Of a stretch of DNA of 56,085 bases, positions 26,054 through 35,134 are shown piece after piece. The notes beneath the pieces were generated by a model that did no database searches, had not been told where the DNA came from, and saw only the letters and a list, made by a program, of their open reading frames with translations. The stretch's first letter is position 1. Every line of letters begins with the position of its first letter. A program made the position numbers and the translations under genes. This DNA is from Planctomycetia bacterium. GTDB lineage: Bacteria > Planctomycetota > Planctomycetia > Gemmatales > HRBIN36. Where the stretch lies: the NCBI GenBank assembly GCA_016795155.1, contig JAEUIE010000021.1, positions 1-56,085 on the forward strand. The letters are read 5' to 3'.

Positions 26054-27856
26054 TTATTTATTTCGTGACAGAATCACTTTAATCGCTTGCCTGGCTGCAG
26101 TGCCCACCAGGCGATCATTCTGCACTTTCTGCAGTTCCGGGATGGCATCTTTGTCGCCGATGCGTGCCAGTATTTCGATGGTGATGTACCGCACCTGGGG
26201 TTCCAGATCTGTCAAATGAGGCATAACTGCCTTCTGTGCCGCGTTACCCATCGTTATAAGGCATTCAGCAGCTTCCTTGCGTTCGAAGTTATCCTTGAGC
26301 AGCCTGGCTACTTCCTTGCAGGAAGAAACAACCTGGTTGTCGCCAAAGTAACGCAACGCATCTTTCTTACACCAGTGATCTTTGAGCAGAGTTTCCGCAT
26401 GTTGACCGATGAGTTCCCGATCTTCCTGTGCGGTTGCCCATTTCCTGCATGCTTTGAAGACCTCATGTTTTTGATGGATTTCATTGTCTTCCAGCACGTT
26501 AAGCAGGGCTTCGAGAACTGCTTTCTTTTGCGATTCAACAACGCGTATCGAAGCAATCTCTTTCACGCCGTCCATTTTTTTGAAGAAATCCTTACCCTTT
26601 AATTGGTCAAGGAGGTTATCAATTTCCGGTGAGGTATTTTGCTCCGGTGGTGGAGCTGCCTTGAATGGATTCTCAGGTTCCGACTTGGCTGGTTTTGCTT
26701 CTTTGAATGGATTGTCGGTCGACGATTCCTGGTTGCCTGCCACGGGTGTTTCATAGTAGACCATCAGCTTGGCATGGCCGAGCATGCGTTTGATCTGCTG
26801 TACTGTCCTTTGCATCCCTTCCAGTTTGCTCAGCCGTTGCAGTTGAGCTTCAATATCGCTGGTGATTTTCCGCAGCTCATTCTGTGCCTTGCGAGTGGTG
26901 GCATTGTCGGGCCGCAGTACTTTTTCCTCCTTAATTTTGGTGATCTTGAGGTGATTATCCTGCAGCTCATCAATCAGGCTGGAAAGAACCTTCAAGACTG
27001 GTTCAGCGCTTTCGCTATTGTGAATGTTGTTCAGCAAATCGGGAATCATTTTGGCACGGTTGTTGCGAGTTATCAGCAGAAATTCGAGATCCTTTCGAGC
27101 GATCTCGTCCGCATCCGGAGCAGAGTTGTTGGTAGAAGTCGGTGAACGCTTCAATTCGTTATCCATGCCTGGCTGTGGAAATACGTTCGCGGTTGCATGA
27201 GGCTGATCTGCCAGTTTCAAGTCTCCTGCCATCCCGAAAAATGTCTGGAGCAGGCCACTCTCCCGGGGCAGCATTTTCGCGAGAGACGGGTTAGACATCA
27301 TTTTGCCAAAGGCCATGGACAATCGGTTTTGCAGTTTCATAATCTGTGGCAGATAATCTTCGAACAATCGGGCTTTGGTTGCTTCATCGAGTTCGGACAG
27401 CAGCGTTTTGTTCTTGTCGGAGTATTCCTTCGCTTCTTTCTGGAGTACGCGCAGTTTGTCGATAGCTGGCGCTACATCACCAGGTTCTTTGACACCTTCC
27501 AGGGTTTCAACCATTTTCTCCATGAGGGCAATGCCCTTTTTCATATTGCGTTCCGGCCCCGAGCCTCCCATCTGATCAATCAGCAGATAGATACCCACTC
27601 CAAGACTTGCTAGAAGTACCAGCCCAGTGAGTATTCCCACGATCATCCCTACAGGAATTCGATTCACACTGCTTCTGCGTCGGGGAGTCTTTTTCGTGGG
27701 AGTTGCGGATGTTGTTGCAGTGGGCATGCGATCGGCAGCAACATTCACCAGCCCTTGACATTGTGCACAGCGGACCATGGGATGCCGCGCTGCGACATCT
27801 TCGCCAATCTTGACGACAGCACTGCACTGTGGACAACGCAGCCTAACCACGGTCAT
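26054..27856 (-). CDS. Zinc-ribbon (MJ0042-type) membrane protein with HEAT-like repeats
   Basis: The 600-residue protein starts with a zinc ribbon (CPQC at residues 8-11 and CAQC about 20 residues later), the MJ0042 type common in planctomycetes. A basic linker and one membrane helix (VGMIVGILTGLVLLASLGVGIYLLI, in two parts, near residues 68-92) follow, then a long, mainly helical, Lys/Glu-rich extracytoplasmic region. The C-terminal 180 residues have HEAT/armadillo-like units (VSSCKEVARLLKDNFERKEA; PHLTDLEPQVRYITIEILARIGD). It is probably a membrane-anchored scaffold. No enzyme motif is seen. GAGGAG lies about 10 bp before the ATG. Confidence 0.75.
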   Translation of the reverse strand: MTVVRLRCPQCSAVVKIGEDVAARHPMVRCAQCQGLVNVAADRMPTATTSATPTKKTPRRRSSVNRIPVGMIVGILTGLVLLASLGVGIYLLIDQMGGSGPERNMKKGIALMEKMVETLEGVKEPGDVAPAIDKLRVLQKEAKEYSDKNKTLLSELDEATKARLFEDYLPQIMKLQNRLSMAFGKMMSNPSLAKMLPRESGLLQTFFGMAGDLKLADQPHATANVFPQPGMDNELKRSPTSTNNSAPDADEIARKDLEFLLITRNNRAKMIPDLLNNIHNSESAEPVLKVLSSLIDELQDNHLKITKIKEEKVLRPDNATTRKAQNELRKITSDIEAQLQRLSKLEGMQRTVQQIKRMLGHAKLMVYYETPVAGNQESSTDNPFKEAKPAKSEPENPFKAAPPPEQNTSPEIDNLLDQLKGKDFFKKMDGVKEIASIRVVESQKKAVLEALLNVLEDNEIHQKHEVFKACRKWATAQEDRELIGQHAETLLKDHWCKKDALRYFGDNQVVSSCKEVARLLKDNFERKEAAECLITMGNAAQKAVMPHLTDLEPQVRYITIEILARIGDKDAIPELQKVQNDRLVGTAARQAIKVILSRNK

Positions 27857-27900
27857 GATGATTTACTCCTCAAATGAACTGCCTCAAACAGATCTAAGTA

Positions 27901-28049
27901 CCCTCTCCCCCCTGGGGAGAGGGTTAGGGTGAGGGGTAATCATTCGTGGCGAAAGCCCTTCGTATCATGAACATTTACACACAGCACGTAGGGCTTCGCC
28001 ATCAGAATATCCCCTCACCCCCAGCCCCTCTCCCCGGTGGGGAGAGGGG
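27901..28049. repeat. Family VI element, second full copy
   Basis: The same architecture as 21748-21899: CCCTCTCC..GGGGAGAGGG ends in inverted orientation, a TTAGGGTGAGGGG extension, and a central inverted pair (GGCGAAAGCCCTTCG / AGGGCTTCGCC). It fills about half of the 330-bp gap between the zinc-ribbon and EF-hand genes. The rest holds a terminator and no gene I can see. Confidence 0.85.
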
Positions 28050-28139
28050 AGTAAGACAATATTCATGCTCAGTTTGAGTAACTGAGTTATTGTGAATGAC
28101 TTTAGAAGCAGCCGCAAGTCAGAAACACCAAAAGAAACA

Positions 28140-28159
28140 CCGCATGGATTGCCATGCGG
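28140..28159 (-). terminator. Intrinsic terminator of the EF-hand gene
   Basis: A perfect 8-bp stem CCGCATGG / CCATGCGG with a 4-base loop lies 30 bp past the stop of the EF-hand gene. On the minus strand it is followed by a T-rich tract (TGTTTCTTTTGG). Confidence 0.7.
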
Positions 28160-28188
28160 TGCGCGGTGTGCATCAATGAGGGATGGCT

Positions 28189-28527
28189 TTAGTTGGGGTC
28201 TTTCTTCTTGCGATTGCGGCCTTGTGCTTCGCGGAACTTCTTGTACTCATCGAGAGTTACCTTGCCATCCTTATCGCTGTCCATGCGGTCGAACATCTTG
28301 CTGGCGAATTCAGCGTCTTTTTCCACAGCTTTCTGCATGCGGGCATCGCTGTCGACGTACTTCTTCCATTCTTCCTTGGTCACTTTGCCGTCATTGTCGG
28401 CATCCATCTTCTTGAAGGTTTCTTCAGGAGTGGCCTGTTGACGTTTCTTCTTTTCATCCTGAGCCATGCCGGGAGCACAGAACAAGAGTGCCAACGCCAA
28501 AGCCAGTACCATCTTCCACGCTTTCAT
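28189..28527 (-). CDS. Secreted EF-hand calcium-binding protein
   Basis: The protein has 112 residues from the ATG at 28527, which has AAGGAG about 7 bp upstream. The signal peptide is clear (KMVLALALALLFCAPGMAQ). Two canonical EF-hand loops follow, DADNDGKVTKEEW and DSDKDGKVTLDEY, with Asp at positions 1, 3 and 5 and Glu at 12, so calcium binding is likely. The tail is very basic (RNRKKKDPN). Secreted EF-hand proteins are abundant in planctomycetes; the specific role is not known. Confidence 0.88.
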   Translation of the reverse strand: MKAWKMVLALALALLFCAPGMAQDEKKKRQQATPEETFKKMDADNDGKVTKEEWKKYVDSDARMQKAVEKDAEFASKMFDRMDSDKDGKVTLDEYKKFREAQGRNRKKKDPN

Positions 28528-28636
28528 CGAATACTCCTTGGTTTTGTGGTAGACTGATGCTTCCACGATGTAGGAAGCGTACGCAATCTAACCCCACCAG
28601 TTCAAGAGTAGACTGCGATTCTCATAGAATTCTCTC

Positions 28637-29644
28637 ATGTCAAACAGGCAATTAGTAACAGGTGCAACGGGTTTGCTTGGCTCCCACCTGGCAGAACAAC
28701 TGATTCAGGCAGGCCATCAGGTTCGGGCACTTGTACGACCTGGCAGCGAAACTGCCTTCCTCCGTCAGATCGGTGTTGAGTGTTCTCCAGGCGATTTAAG
28801 CGATAGGGAAAGCATTCATCGTGCCATGCAGGGAGTCGATACCGTCTATCATGCCGCTGCCAAGGTAGGCGACTGGGGCACCCGTCAGGAATTCGAGCAA
28901 TATACCATTACCGGTACCGAGAATGTAGCTCAAGCCTGCATGAAGGCAGGCATCCGACGATTGGTCCACGTCAGTTCGACCAGCGCCTATGGCCATCCAT
29001 CGTGGGATGCTGCTGCCATAGATGAAAGCTGCCCGCTCGGAGATCAATTCTGGGTTTGGGATGACTACACCCGTGCCAAGGTTGAAGCCGAGAAAATGCT
29101 CTGGAAAATGTTCGAGGAGCAGAAACTACCGTTGACCATCGTTCGCCCCAGCTGGCTTTATGGACCTCGCGACAGACTGACAGTTAACCGCATGTATCAT
29201 TCGTTAAGACTCCGGAAAGCGCGAATTATTGGTGCAGGAAATAACCGCATGAACACGGTCTATGCAGGAAGCGTTGCCCATTGCTGCGTGCTCGCAGCGG
29301 CAAGCGACCAAGCGTTAGGCCAGGCCTACAACGCCACCTGCGATGGTGCCGTCACGCAGCGTGAATGGTTTGACCTGTGGGCTGAAGCGTTCCAGTTGCC
29401 CAAACCCACTGCAACCGTGCCTTACGCCCTGGCATTCCGGGCGGCGCTTTTTCTGGAAGCCCTGTACCGCATGAGCGGCTCCAGCAAGCCACCTTACATC
29501 ACCCGCTACGCAGTCTGGCTCTTGGGCAGGCCAACGTTCTACGTGACAGGGAAAGCAGAGCGGGAACTGGGCTGGAAACCTGTAGTCACCTATGCCGAAG
29601 GTGTCAGAAGAACGGTTGAGTGGTATCAATCGCAAAGCAAATAA
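28637..29644 (+). CDS. NAD(P)-dependent epimerase/dehydratase (extended SDR)
   Basis: The 335-residue protein has the Rossmann glycine motif TGATGLLGSHLAE at residues 8-20, DTVYHAAAKVGDWG, VSSTSAYG (catalytic Ser) and YTRAK (catalytic Tyr and Lys, about residues 138-142). The domain is closest to 3-beta-hydroxysteroid dehydrogenase/isomerase-like and dihydroflavonol-reductase-like SDRs. The substrate is unknown. No Shine-Dalgarno precedes the ATG. It ends just before a bidirectional terminator. Confidence 0.88.
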   Translation: MSNRQLVTGATGLLGSHLAEQLIQAGHQVRALVRPGSETAFLRQIGVECSPGDLSDRESIHRAMQGVDTVYHAAAKVGDWGTRQEFEQYTITGTENVAQACMKAGIRRLVHVSSTSAYGHPSWDAAAIDESCPLGDQFWVWDDYTRAKVEAEKMLWKMFEEQKLPLTIVRPSWLYGPRDRLTVNRMYHSLRLRKARIIGAGNNRMNTVYAGSVAHCCVLAAASDQALGQAYNATCDGAVTQREWFDLWAEAFQLPKPTATVPYALAFRAALFLEALYRMSGSSKPPYITRYAVWLLGRPTFYVTGKAERELGWKPVVTYAEGVRRTVEWYQSQSK

Positions 29645-29647
29645 TAA

Positions 29648-29669
29648 CAGCCAGGCTTTCGCCTGGCTG
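29648..29669. terminator. Bidirectional terminator hairpin
   Basis: A perfect 9-bp stem CAGCCAGGC / GCCTGGCTG with loop TTTC lies between the convergent SDR and secreted-protein genes, directly after the SDR stop codon. Confidence 0.7.
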
Positions 29670-29695
29670 TAAACATTGACAAATATCAGCAAGCC

Positions 29696-30760
29696 TTACT
29701 TGGCAGGTGCAGGAGGAGTGGTTGCAGGTGCTGGAGCAGCAGTGTCGTTCGGGTTCTTGTCGTGCGTGCTGGTGTAGGTCATCTGGGTCATGTCGAGTTC
29801 GACATCAGCAGCCTGGTCGCTGACAGTTACACTCAGTTTTCCACCCAGTTTGACTGTCATCTGGGATTCAGCAACACGGCCTGCATCTGCATCAAAGTAA
29901 ACGGTACCAGATGCTTCCTTGGTATCCAGAGTGCCGGAGTTGATTTTGAAGGGCAATCCTGCAGCCTGGGTGGCAGCGGGAGGTGCGTACTTCAGGGTCG
30001 TCTTCAGGAGAATCTTGTGCAGCGTAGCAGCATCTCGCTTCTCCGTGGTATCGTAAGTGTAATCGTAGGTGGCGGTGTAGGAACCAATGGGGCCCATGTT
30101 CATGGTGCCGGTTCGCTGCCACTTGTCGTCCTTCTTTACCTTCTTGCCCTTGTCAGGCACCAGGGTGAAAGCAGGTTCTGACATCAGTTTGAGCTGTTCA
30201 TCGTTGAGAATGTTGCTCAACAACAGCTTCATCTGCGGGTTGGCATCGGTCAGCTTCTTGACGAACTCCTCGCGACCTTCCACCTTGACCACCTTCATGG
30301 TGTTCGGATCGAGTGTCAGCTTGAACGTGGAGCCGATCAGTGGTTTGAAGAAGCTGGCCAGTGGATTGTCAGGAGCATCCTTGGCAGTGGAATCAAACTT
30401 GATTTCATTGCCTGAGATGTTGATCTTCATCACGACGGATTCGATCTTCTGCAGGAGAACAATCTTGCTGGCGTCAACGTCTTCAACCTTCCAGGAGAAG
30501 ACAAATTCCTGTTCCTGCTTCTGATCAACGTTGGTGTTCATCACCTTCATTTTCTGTTCGGTGATGGTGCGGAGTTTCTGGTAAAGCACCTTGTCCTTGG
30601 CAAACTTCCAGGAGAGTTCCGTTTCACCGGAGGCAGGAGCAGCAGCAGGAGCCTTCGACTCGGCTGGGGTTTTGGCGGGTGCATCTTTCTTTTCCTGGGC
30701 GACGGTTGCCGTCAGGCCAAGCACTGTTGCCAGCCCCAGGACCCATAGAAATCGCTTCAT
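29696..30760 (-). CDS. Secreted protein, DUF6263-like
   Basis: The protein has about 354 residues from the ATG at 30760; a GTG one codon earlier (30763) is equally possible, since AAGGAG lies 8 bp before it. A signal peptide (FLWVLGLATVLGLTATVAQ) is followed by a low-complexity Lys/Pro/Ala linker (residues about 25-47). A beta-rich domain comes next (LSWKFAKDKVLYQKLRT; IGSTFKLTLDPNTMKVVKV; DKWQRTGTMNMGPIG; SYTATYDYTYD) and a Pro/Ala tail. The pattern matches DUF6263, whose function is unknown. It is probably exported and free or surface-associated. Confidence 0.72.
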   Translation of the reverse strand: MKRFLWVLGLATVLGLTATVAQEKKDAPAKTPAESKAPAAAPASGETELSWKFAKDKVLYQKLRTITEQKMKVMNTNVDQKQEQEFVFSWKVEDVDASKIVLLQKIESVVMKINISGNEIKFDSTAKDAPDNPLASFFKPLIGSTFKLTLDPNTMKVVKVEGREEFVKKLTDANPQMKLLLSNILNDEQLKLMSEPAFTLVPDKGKKVKKDDKWQRTGTMNMGPIGSYTATYDYTYDTTEKRDAATLHKILLKTTLKYAPPAATQAAGLPFKINSGTLDTKEASGTVYFDADAGRVAESQMTVKLGGKLSVTVSDQAADVELDMTQMTYTSTHDKNPNDTAAPAPATTPPAPAK

Positions 30761-30855
30761 CACTGCAAATACTCCTTGATTAGAACCTTAGCAAAGGTTT
30801 GATGTATGGTTATGATACCGAACAGCAAGATGAGCCATAAGTGAAATTGTTATCA

Positions 30856-33030
30856 TCACTTCGGGCGAATGGCATTATCCGTACGGGTGATTTCGACCAG
30901 ATTGTCAAAAAAGGTAGCTCCGCCGCCTAAATCTGTTACGCGGGTCGACGTGGTTACGTTCGCATTCTTACCATCTACCGTGTATTCGCTCCACCAGATA
31001 CCCTGTGAAACCACCGTTCCCGCCTTCACTTCCTGGCCCACTTCAGCAACTGCAAGGTAGTTGCCCCGGTCATTATAAACCTTGACCCAGTCATTATTTC
31101 TGATTCCACGCAGTTCCGCATCCTTTTCATGCAGGATGACGGTTGCCTGGCCAGCATCACGACGCAAGCTGGCCACATTGACAAAGCTCGAATTCAGGAA
31201 CGAAGGACTCGGTGGAGAAACCATCTGGAGCGGATATTTCCTCGATAATACAGGATTGGTGAGAGGATCTTCCGCGGGAGGTGTATAGGTAGGCAGCGGA
31301 TCCACGCCTTGTTCAGCCAGCAATGAACTGTAGATTTCACACTTTCCCGAAGCTGTTGGAAAGTAGCCCGTCGCAAACGGAGCATAATCAACGGGGATAT
31401 TGAGCCGAACAGGGCCTTCCTTCTTTAATCGCTCCAGAGAAATACCTGCCAACGGATTTTCTGCACCCTCGGGTTTGCGTTCCGGTTTGACCAAGGCATC
31501 GGCAGGATGTGGTGTTGGCTGGAGTAATTCGCGAGCCAGATCTTCATCGGTTAGATCAAAAAGCTCAGCAGGCAACTGCATGGCACGAGCAAGCAGGCGG
31601 AAAACATCCGTATTCGATTTGCATTCGCCTAACGGTGCGATGACCGGTTCATTCAACTGCAGGTAGCAGTGACCATAGGAATGATGAAGATCAAAATGTT
31701 CCAGTTGCGAAGTCGCAGGTAGAACAATATCTGCCCACTTGGCGGTATCGGTCATGAACAGATCATGGACCACGGTAAACAAATCTTCCCGGGCTAAACC
31801 TTTCCAGACCCGTTCCACATCAGGACAGATGGCAGCAGGATTGGAATTGTAAACATAGAGTGCCTTCACAGGCGGTCCAGGCAACTCGCCATTCAGAGCC
31901 TCTGCCAGGTTGACCATATTAATGGTGCGTGTGCCCGGCGGTATGAGATCAGGTCGTTCCAGCCGATGCCCAGGCAAACCATACAGTTTGCTGGTACTCA
32001 ATAGCGCCCCACCACCTTGGTCACGCCAGGCACCCACCACTGCAGGCAGTACACAGATAGTGCGAACAGCCATGCCTCCGCCATAGTGTCTCTGCAGACC
32101 ATAGTTCAGGCGAATAAGGCTGGGGCGTTTCGTTGCATATTCCCTTGTCAACTGTTCCAGATCGCTGACCGGTATACCGGTGATCTGTGAGACTCGATCA
32201 GGTGGGTACTCCTTCAGCACACGTTCACGCAGAGCCTCAGCGCCGATGCAATGATCTCGAAGGAAGGCATCATCCTGCCAGCGGTTCTGGAAAATCAGAT
32301 GCATCATGCCCAGAGCCAGGGCGCCATCAGTGCCCGGGCGAATGGGAATCCACCAGTCGCTGCGGGCAGCCGTTTTGCTTTTGAATGGATCGATCGTAAT
32401 GATTCTTGCACCCAGCTTGCGGGCCTGGTGCATGATCGACCAGAGATGCATGTTGGTCACGCTGGTGTTGGAGCCCCAGTTGATGATGCATCGGCTATGA
32501 ATGACGGTTTCTGGATCGATGGCGGCACGGGTTCCCAGCGTGTAGGTGCTCCCAACAGTTCCCGCGGTGGCACAGATCGTTCGATCCAGCAGACTGGCTC
32601 CAGACAGGTGGAAGAAACGTCGGTCGAGACTGTTGCCTTGCAGTTGCCCCATGGTGCCTGCGTAGCTGTAAGGCAGGATTGACTGTGGGCCGTCACTCGA
32701 TTGCGATATCGAGGTAAACCTGTTCGCAATGGTATCGATGGCTTCCTGCCAGGTAATGCGGGTAAATGAACCATCTCCCTTGGGGCCTATGCGTTTCAGC
32801 GGGAACATCAGCCTGTCTGGATGATAGACACGTTCGAGATATCGATTGACTTTGACACAGAGGAATCCGCGGGTGAAGGGATGGTTTTTGTCGCCTCGCA
32901 AATCGATGGCTCGACCATCAGAAACGTGAACCGTCATGCCACAGGTATCTGGGCAATCGTGCGGACAAACTGCGCGATGAGTTGTCGAACTGCGAGGAGA
33001 CAACCATTGTGAAGAGTCAGCCTGGCTCAT
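30856..33030 (-). CDS. Molybdopterin-dependent oxidoreductase (DMSO reductase/formate dehydrogenase-like family)
   Basis: The protein has 724 residues from the ATG at 33030, chosen because AGGGAA lies about 8 bp upstream; a 14-residue longer form is possible. The N-terminal 4Fe-4S site has Cys22, Cys26, Cys30 and Cys58. The family motifs PLKRIGPKGDGSFTRITW, INWGSNTSVTN, DPFKSKTAARSDWW and the C-terminal molydopterin-dinucleotide domain (LRRDAGQATVILHEKDAELRG, in part) are clear. There is no Tat signal, so it acts in the cytoplasm. No electron-transfer or anchor subunit is adjacent. The substrate is unknown. Confidence 0.9.
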   Translation of the reverse strand: MSQADSSQWLSPRSSTTHRAVCPHDCPDTCGMTVHVSDGRAIDLRGDKNHPFTRGFLCVKVNRYLERVYHPDRLMFPLKRIGPKGDGSFTRITWQEAIDTIANRFTSISQSSDGPQSILPYSYAGTMGQLQGNSLDRRFFHLSGASLLDRTICATAGTVGSTYTLGTRAAIDPETVIHSRCIINWGSNTSVTNMHLWSIMHQARKLGARIITIDPFKSKTAARSDWWIPIRPGTDGALALGMMHLIFQNRWQDDAFLRDHCIGAEALRERVLKEYPPDRVSQITGIPVSDLEQLTREYATKRPSLIRLNYGLQRHYGGGMAVRTICVLPAVVGAWRDQGGGALLSTSKLYGLPGHRLERPDLIPPGTRTINMVNLAEALNGELPGPPVKALYVYNSNPAAICPDVERVWKGLAREDLFTVVHDLFMTDTAKWADIVLPATSQLEHFDLHHSYGHCYLQLNEPVIAPLGECKSNTDVFRLLARAMQLPAELFDLTDEDLARELLQPTPHPADALVKPERKPEGAENPLAGISLERLKKEGPVRLNIPVDYAPFATGYFPTASGKCEIYSSLLAEQGVDPLPTYTPPAEDPLTNPVLSRKYPLQMVSPPSPSFLNSSFVNVASLRRDAGQATVILHEKDAELRGIRNNDWVKVYNDRGNYLAVAEVGQEVKAGTVVSQGIWWSEYTVDGKNANVTTSTRVTDLGGGATFFDNLVEITRTDNAIRPK

Positions 33031-33275
33031 GGAAAAGTTCCCTGAAATAGTGCTCTTTTTGAACCTCATCATGATTTTGTAATATTTTTGCGATTCTCGC
33101 AGCTTTCGCTTGATATCCGTTCTCTCAACTGTTACAAATGGTTATCGTCAGAAAATAATATCAGGTGTGTGGCCTGGTATGTCACGGAATCTTGGCATTG
33201 TAATTGTTCATGCAGCAACCGCGACCTGACAACCGGGATTTCTCGGGCTCTCCTTATAGTTCGGAGGTTTTGCAC

Positions 33276-34454
33276 ATGCGGAGGACTCTGTTCGCCAAAA
33301 AGCCTTGTCACCAGCCGAGGCGGATGGGCTTTACGCTCATCGAATTGCTGGTAGTAATCGCCATTATAGCGTTATTGATGGCACTGTTGCTGCCTGCCAT
33401 CCAGAAAGTGCGTGAAGCAGCCAACAAGATGTTGTGTGCTTCGAACGAAAGGCAGATCGTCATTGCTTGCCATAATTACCATGGTGATTTTGGAAGATTG
33501 CCACCAGGCAACCTGGGGCCAATTCCTGCCAATGCGCCCTCGGGCAGCCTGACCGATGCCAATGGTTCTCACGTAGGATTGCTGGCCATCATCCTGCCTT
33601 ACATTGAAGGTGATAACATCTTCAAGGTCTTCAACCCGTTGGTGGTTCTTGACGTGACCCGTAACGGCATCCGCTGGTATGCATTGCCCAATTTAAGTGA
33701 TTCTACCATCGTCTACAACATTGCCCGCTCGAAGATCAAAGTTTATCAGTGCCCCAGCGATGGCATGGACAGCGACACGGCAGACGCTTCCACTTCTGCG
33801 TGGGGAACTGGAACCAACGTGGTTGGCGTAAACATGTTTAACAATCTGGCTGCTCCACTGCTGCGCATTGGTGCTGGCACTGCAGGTATTGCTAACGGTA
33901 CTGCCAGCCAGGCTGAAACGCTCGGCACCACCAATTACATCGGTGTGAATGGTGCTTCTGGTCTAGGAGACGACGTCGGTGGTGCAAATCCCAATCCACT
34001 ATTCACCGGTCACGGTGCGTTTGGTCTGAATACCTTTGTTGGCATCTTCACCAATCGTACCAATCTGACTCTTGGTCAGTTGGCCGTGCAGGATGGTACC
34101 AGCAATACCATTGCACTGGCTGAAACGGTCGGCGGTCGCCTGTTAGGTCGCCGAATGTACCACCTGACCTGGATGGGTGTAGGCTCTGCAGGTATGGTTC
34201 TCGGCTTACGTCAGGGTAATGTTGATCACTCTCCATTTAATGGCGCCAGCATGCATGCCGCTGGTATCAATGCCTGCTTTGGAGACGGTTCAGTTCGTAC
34301 TGTCAAGTATGGCAACACCAACATCTGCCCACAGGCCAACAATCCTGCTTCTATCGCCACTGCGATTCCTACTTCACCCGATTGGTTTACTCTGATGTGT
34401 CTGCTTGGCCGTCGCGATGGTATCAACCGTGATTTTTCCAGTTTACTTGACTAA
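33276..34454 (+). CDS. DUF1559 pseudopilin-like protein
   Basis: The protein has 392 residues from the ATG at 33276, which has a strong CGGAGG 8 bp upstream. The N-terminus is a type IV prepilin-like segment: basic leader (CHQPRRMG), cleavage before [20 protein letters not shown], then DUF1559 (SBP_bac_10). The C-terminal H-X9-DG motif is visible ([15 protein letters not shown]). Planctomycetes encode very many of these; they are thought to be exported by a type II/IV-pilin-like system and to form surface structures, but function is largely unproven. Two micro-lipoprotein genes follow. Confidence 0.93.
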   Translation: MRRTLFAKKPCHQPRRMGFTLIELLVVIAIIALLMALLLPAIQKVREAANKMLCASNERQIVIACHNYHGDFGRLPPGNLGPIPANAPSGSLTDANGSHVGLLAIILPYIEGDNIFKVFNPLVVLDVTRNGIRWYALPNLSDSTIVYNIARSKIKVYQCPSDGMDSDTADASTSAWGTGTNVVGVNMFNNLAAPLLRIGAGTAGIANGTASQAETLGTTNYIGVNGASGLGDDVGGANPNPLFTGHGAFGLNTFVGIFTNRTNLTLGQLAVQDGTSNTIALAETVGGRLLGRRMYHLTWMGVGSAGMVLGLRQGNVDHSPFNGASMHAAGINACFGDGSVRTVKYGNTNICPQANNPASIATAIPTSPDWFTLMCLLGRRDGINRDFSSLLD

Positions 34455-34486
34455 GATGAGTCTCCGTAAACTATAATCAATGCAGG

Positions 34487-34515
34487 CTAAATGCGGCTCC
34501 TCTAGCCGCATTTAG
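34487..34515 (+). terminator. Terminator/attenuator after the DUF1559 gene
   Basis: A perfect 12-bp stem CTAAATGCGGCT / AGCCGCATTTAG with loop CCTCT, followed by TCTTAATAA, lies 32 bp after the stop codon. The T-tract is weak, so part of the transcription may continue into the lipoprotein genes. Confidence 0.65.
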
Positions 34516-34551
34516 TCTTAATAACCCCCCCTTTTCATGAAGGAACTCAGA

Positions 34552-34740
34552 ATGCGCTTACTCAGTCTTGCCTTGCTGGTTTGCAGCCTGGCTCTTGCAG
34601 GTTGTGGAAACGAAGCCAAGGTAGCTCAACCTAAAGATACCGTTCCCCCACCGAAGGCAGATGAGATTATTGGTGGAGGCACACCGATGCCTGCCGCCAA
34701 GACACCCGCCAAGACACCTGCCAAGCCTGCCGGTAAATAA
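34552..34740 (+). CDS. Micro-lipoprotein, paralogue A
   Basis: The protein has 62 residues from the ATG at 34552 (AAGGAA 7 bp upstream); a start at 34537 would add 5 residues. The lipoprotein signal ends in LALAGC. The mature part is a short, probably unstructured Pro/Lys/Ala-rich chain with the block DTVPPP..(D)EIIGGGTPMPA, shared nearly unchanged with the next gene. The repeat TPAKTPAK forms the tail. Short lipoproteins next to DUF1559 genes recur in planctomycetes, so it may assist or tether the pseudopilin, but this is inference. Confidence 0.8.
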   Translation: MRLLSLALLVCSLALAGCGNEAKVAQPKDTVPPPKADEIIGGGTPMPAAKTPAKTPAKPAGK

Positions 34741-34761
34741 CTGCTCGATTCAGGTTTGTAG

Positions 34762-34789
34762 ACACCCCGGAATCAGTCTGCCGGGGTGT
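34762..34789 (+). terminator. Intrinsic terminator after micro-lipoprotein A
   Basis: A 9-bp stem ACACCCCGG / CCGGGGTGT with a 10-base loop is followed by TTTTCGTT, 21 bp past the stop codon. Confidence 0.75.
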
Positions 34790-34925
34790 TTTCGTTAATC
34801 CATAAAATACTGAGATCTATTACTGCGTTGATGCTTCTTTTATGCTATCTTTGAAGAGGCTATAGTCGAGAAATCGACATTCGTCTAATTTCATCATAAC
34901 CTCATTACTGACTGAGGAAATCAGC

Positions 34926-35099
34926 ATGCGGCTTCTTTGTTTTGTCTTTCTTGCTGCATTATTGTCTATAGCTGGTTGTTCATCCGAGGCCAAGGTGATC
35001 TATCCTACGGATACTGTACCACCACCCCGGCCTGAAGACATTATTGGCGGTGGCACACCCATGCCAGCAACCAAGGCTCCCGCCAAGCCAGCCAAGTAA
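34926..35099 (+). CDS. Micro-lipoprotein, paralogue B
   Basis: This 57-residue protein is easily missed because of its length. GAGG lies 8 bp before the ATG. The signal (CFVFLAALLSIAGC) has a lipobox SIAGC. The mature chain reads SSEAKVIYPTDTVPPPRPED, then IIGGGTPMPATKAPAKPAK, closely matching paralogue A (GNEAKVAQPKDTVPPPKADE, then IIGGGTPMPAAK). This is a local duplication with each copy keeping its own ribosome site. The conserved block rather than the signal is what both copies preserve, which argues that it is functional. Confidence 0.82.
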   Translation: MRLLCFVFLAALLSIAGCSSEAKVIYPTDTVPPPRPEDIIGGGTPMPATKAPAKPAK

Positions 35100-35134
35100 T
35101 GATCAATCCCCTGCTTCAATTCTCCGGACCGCTC

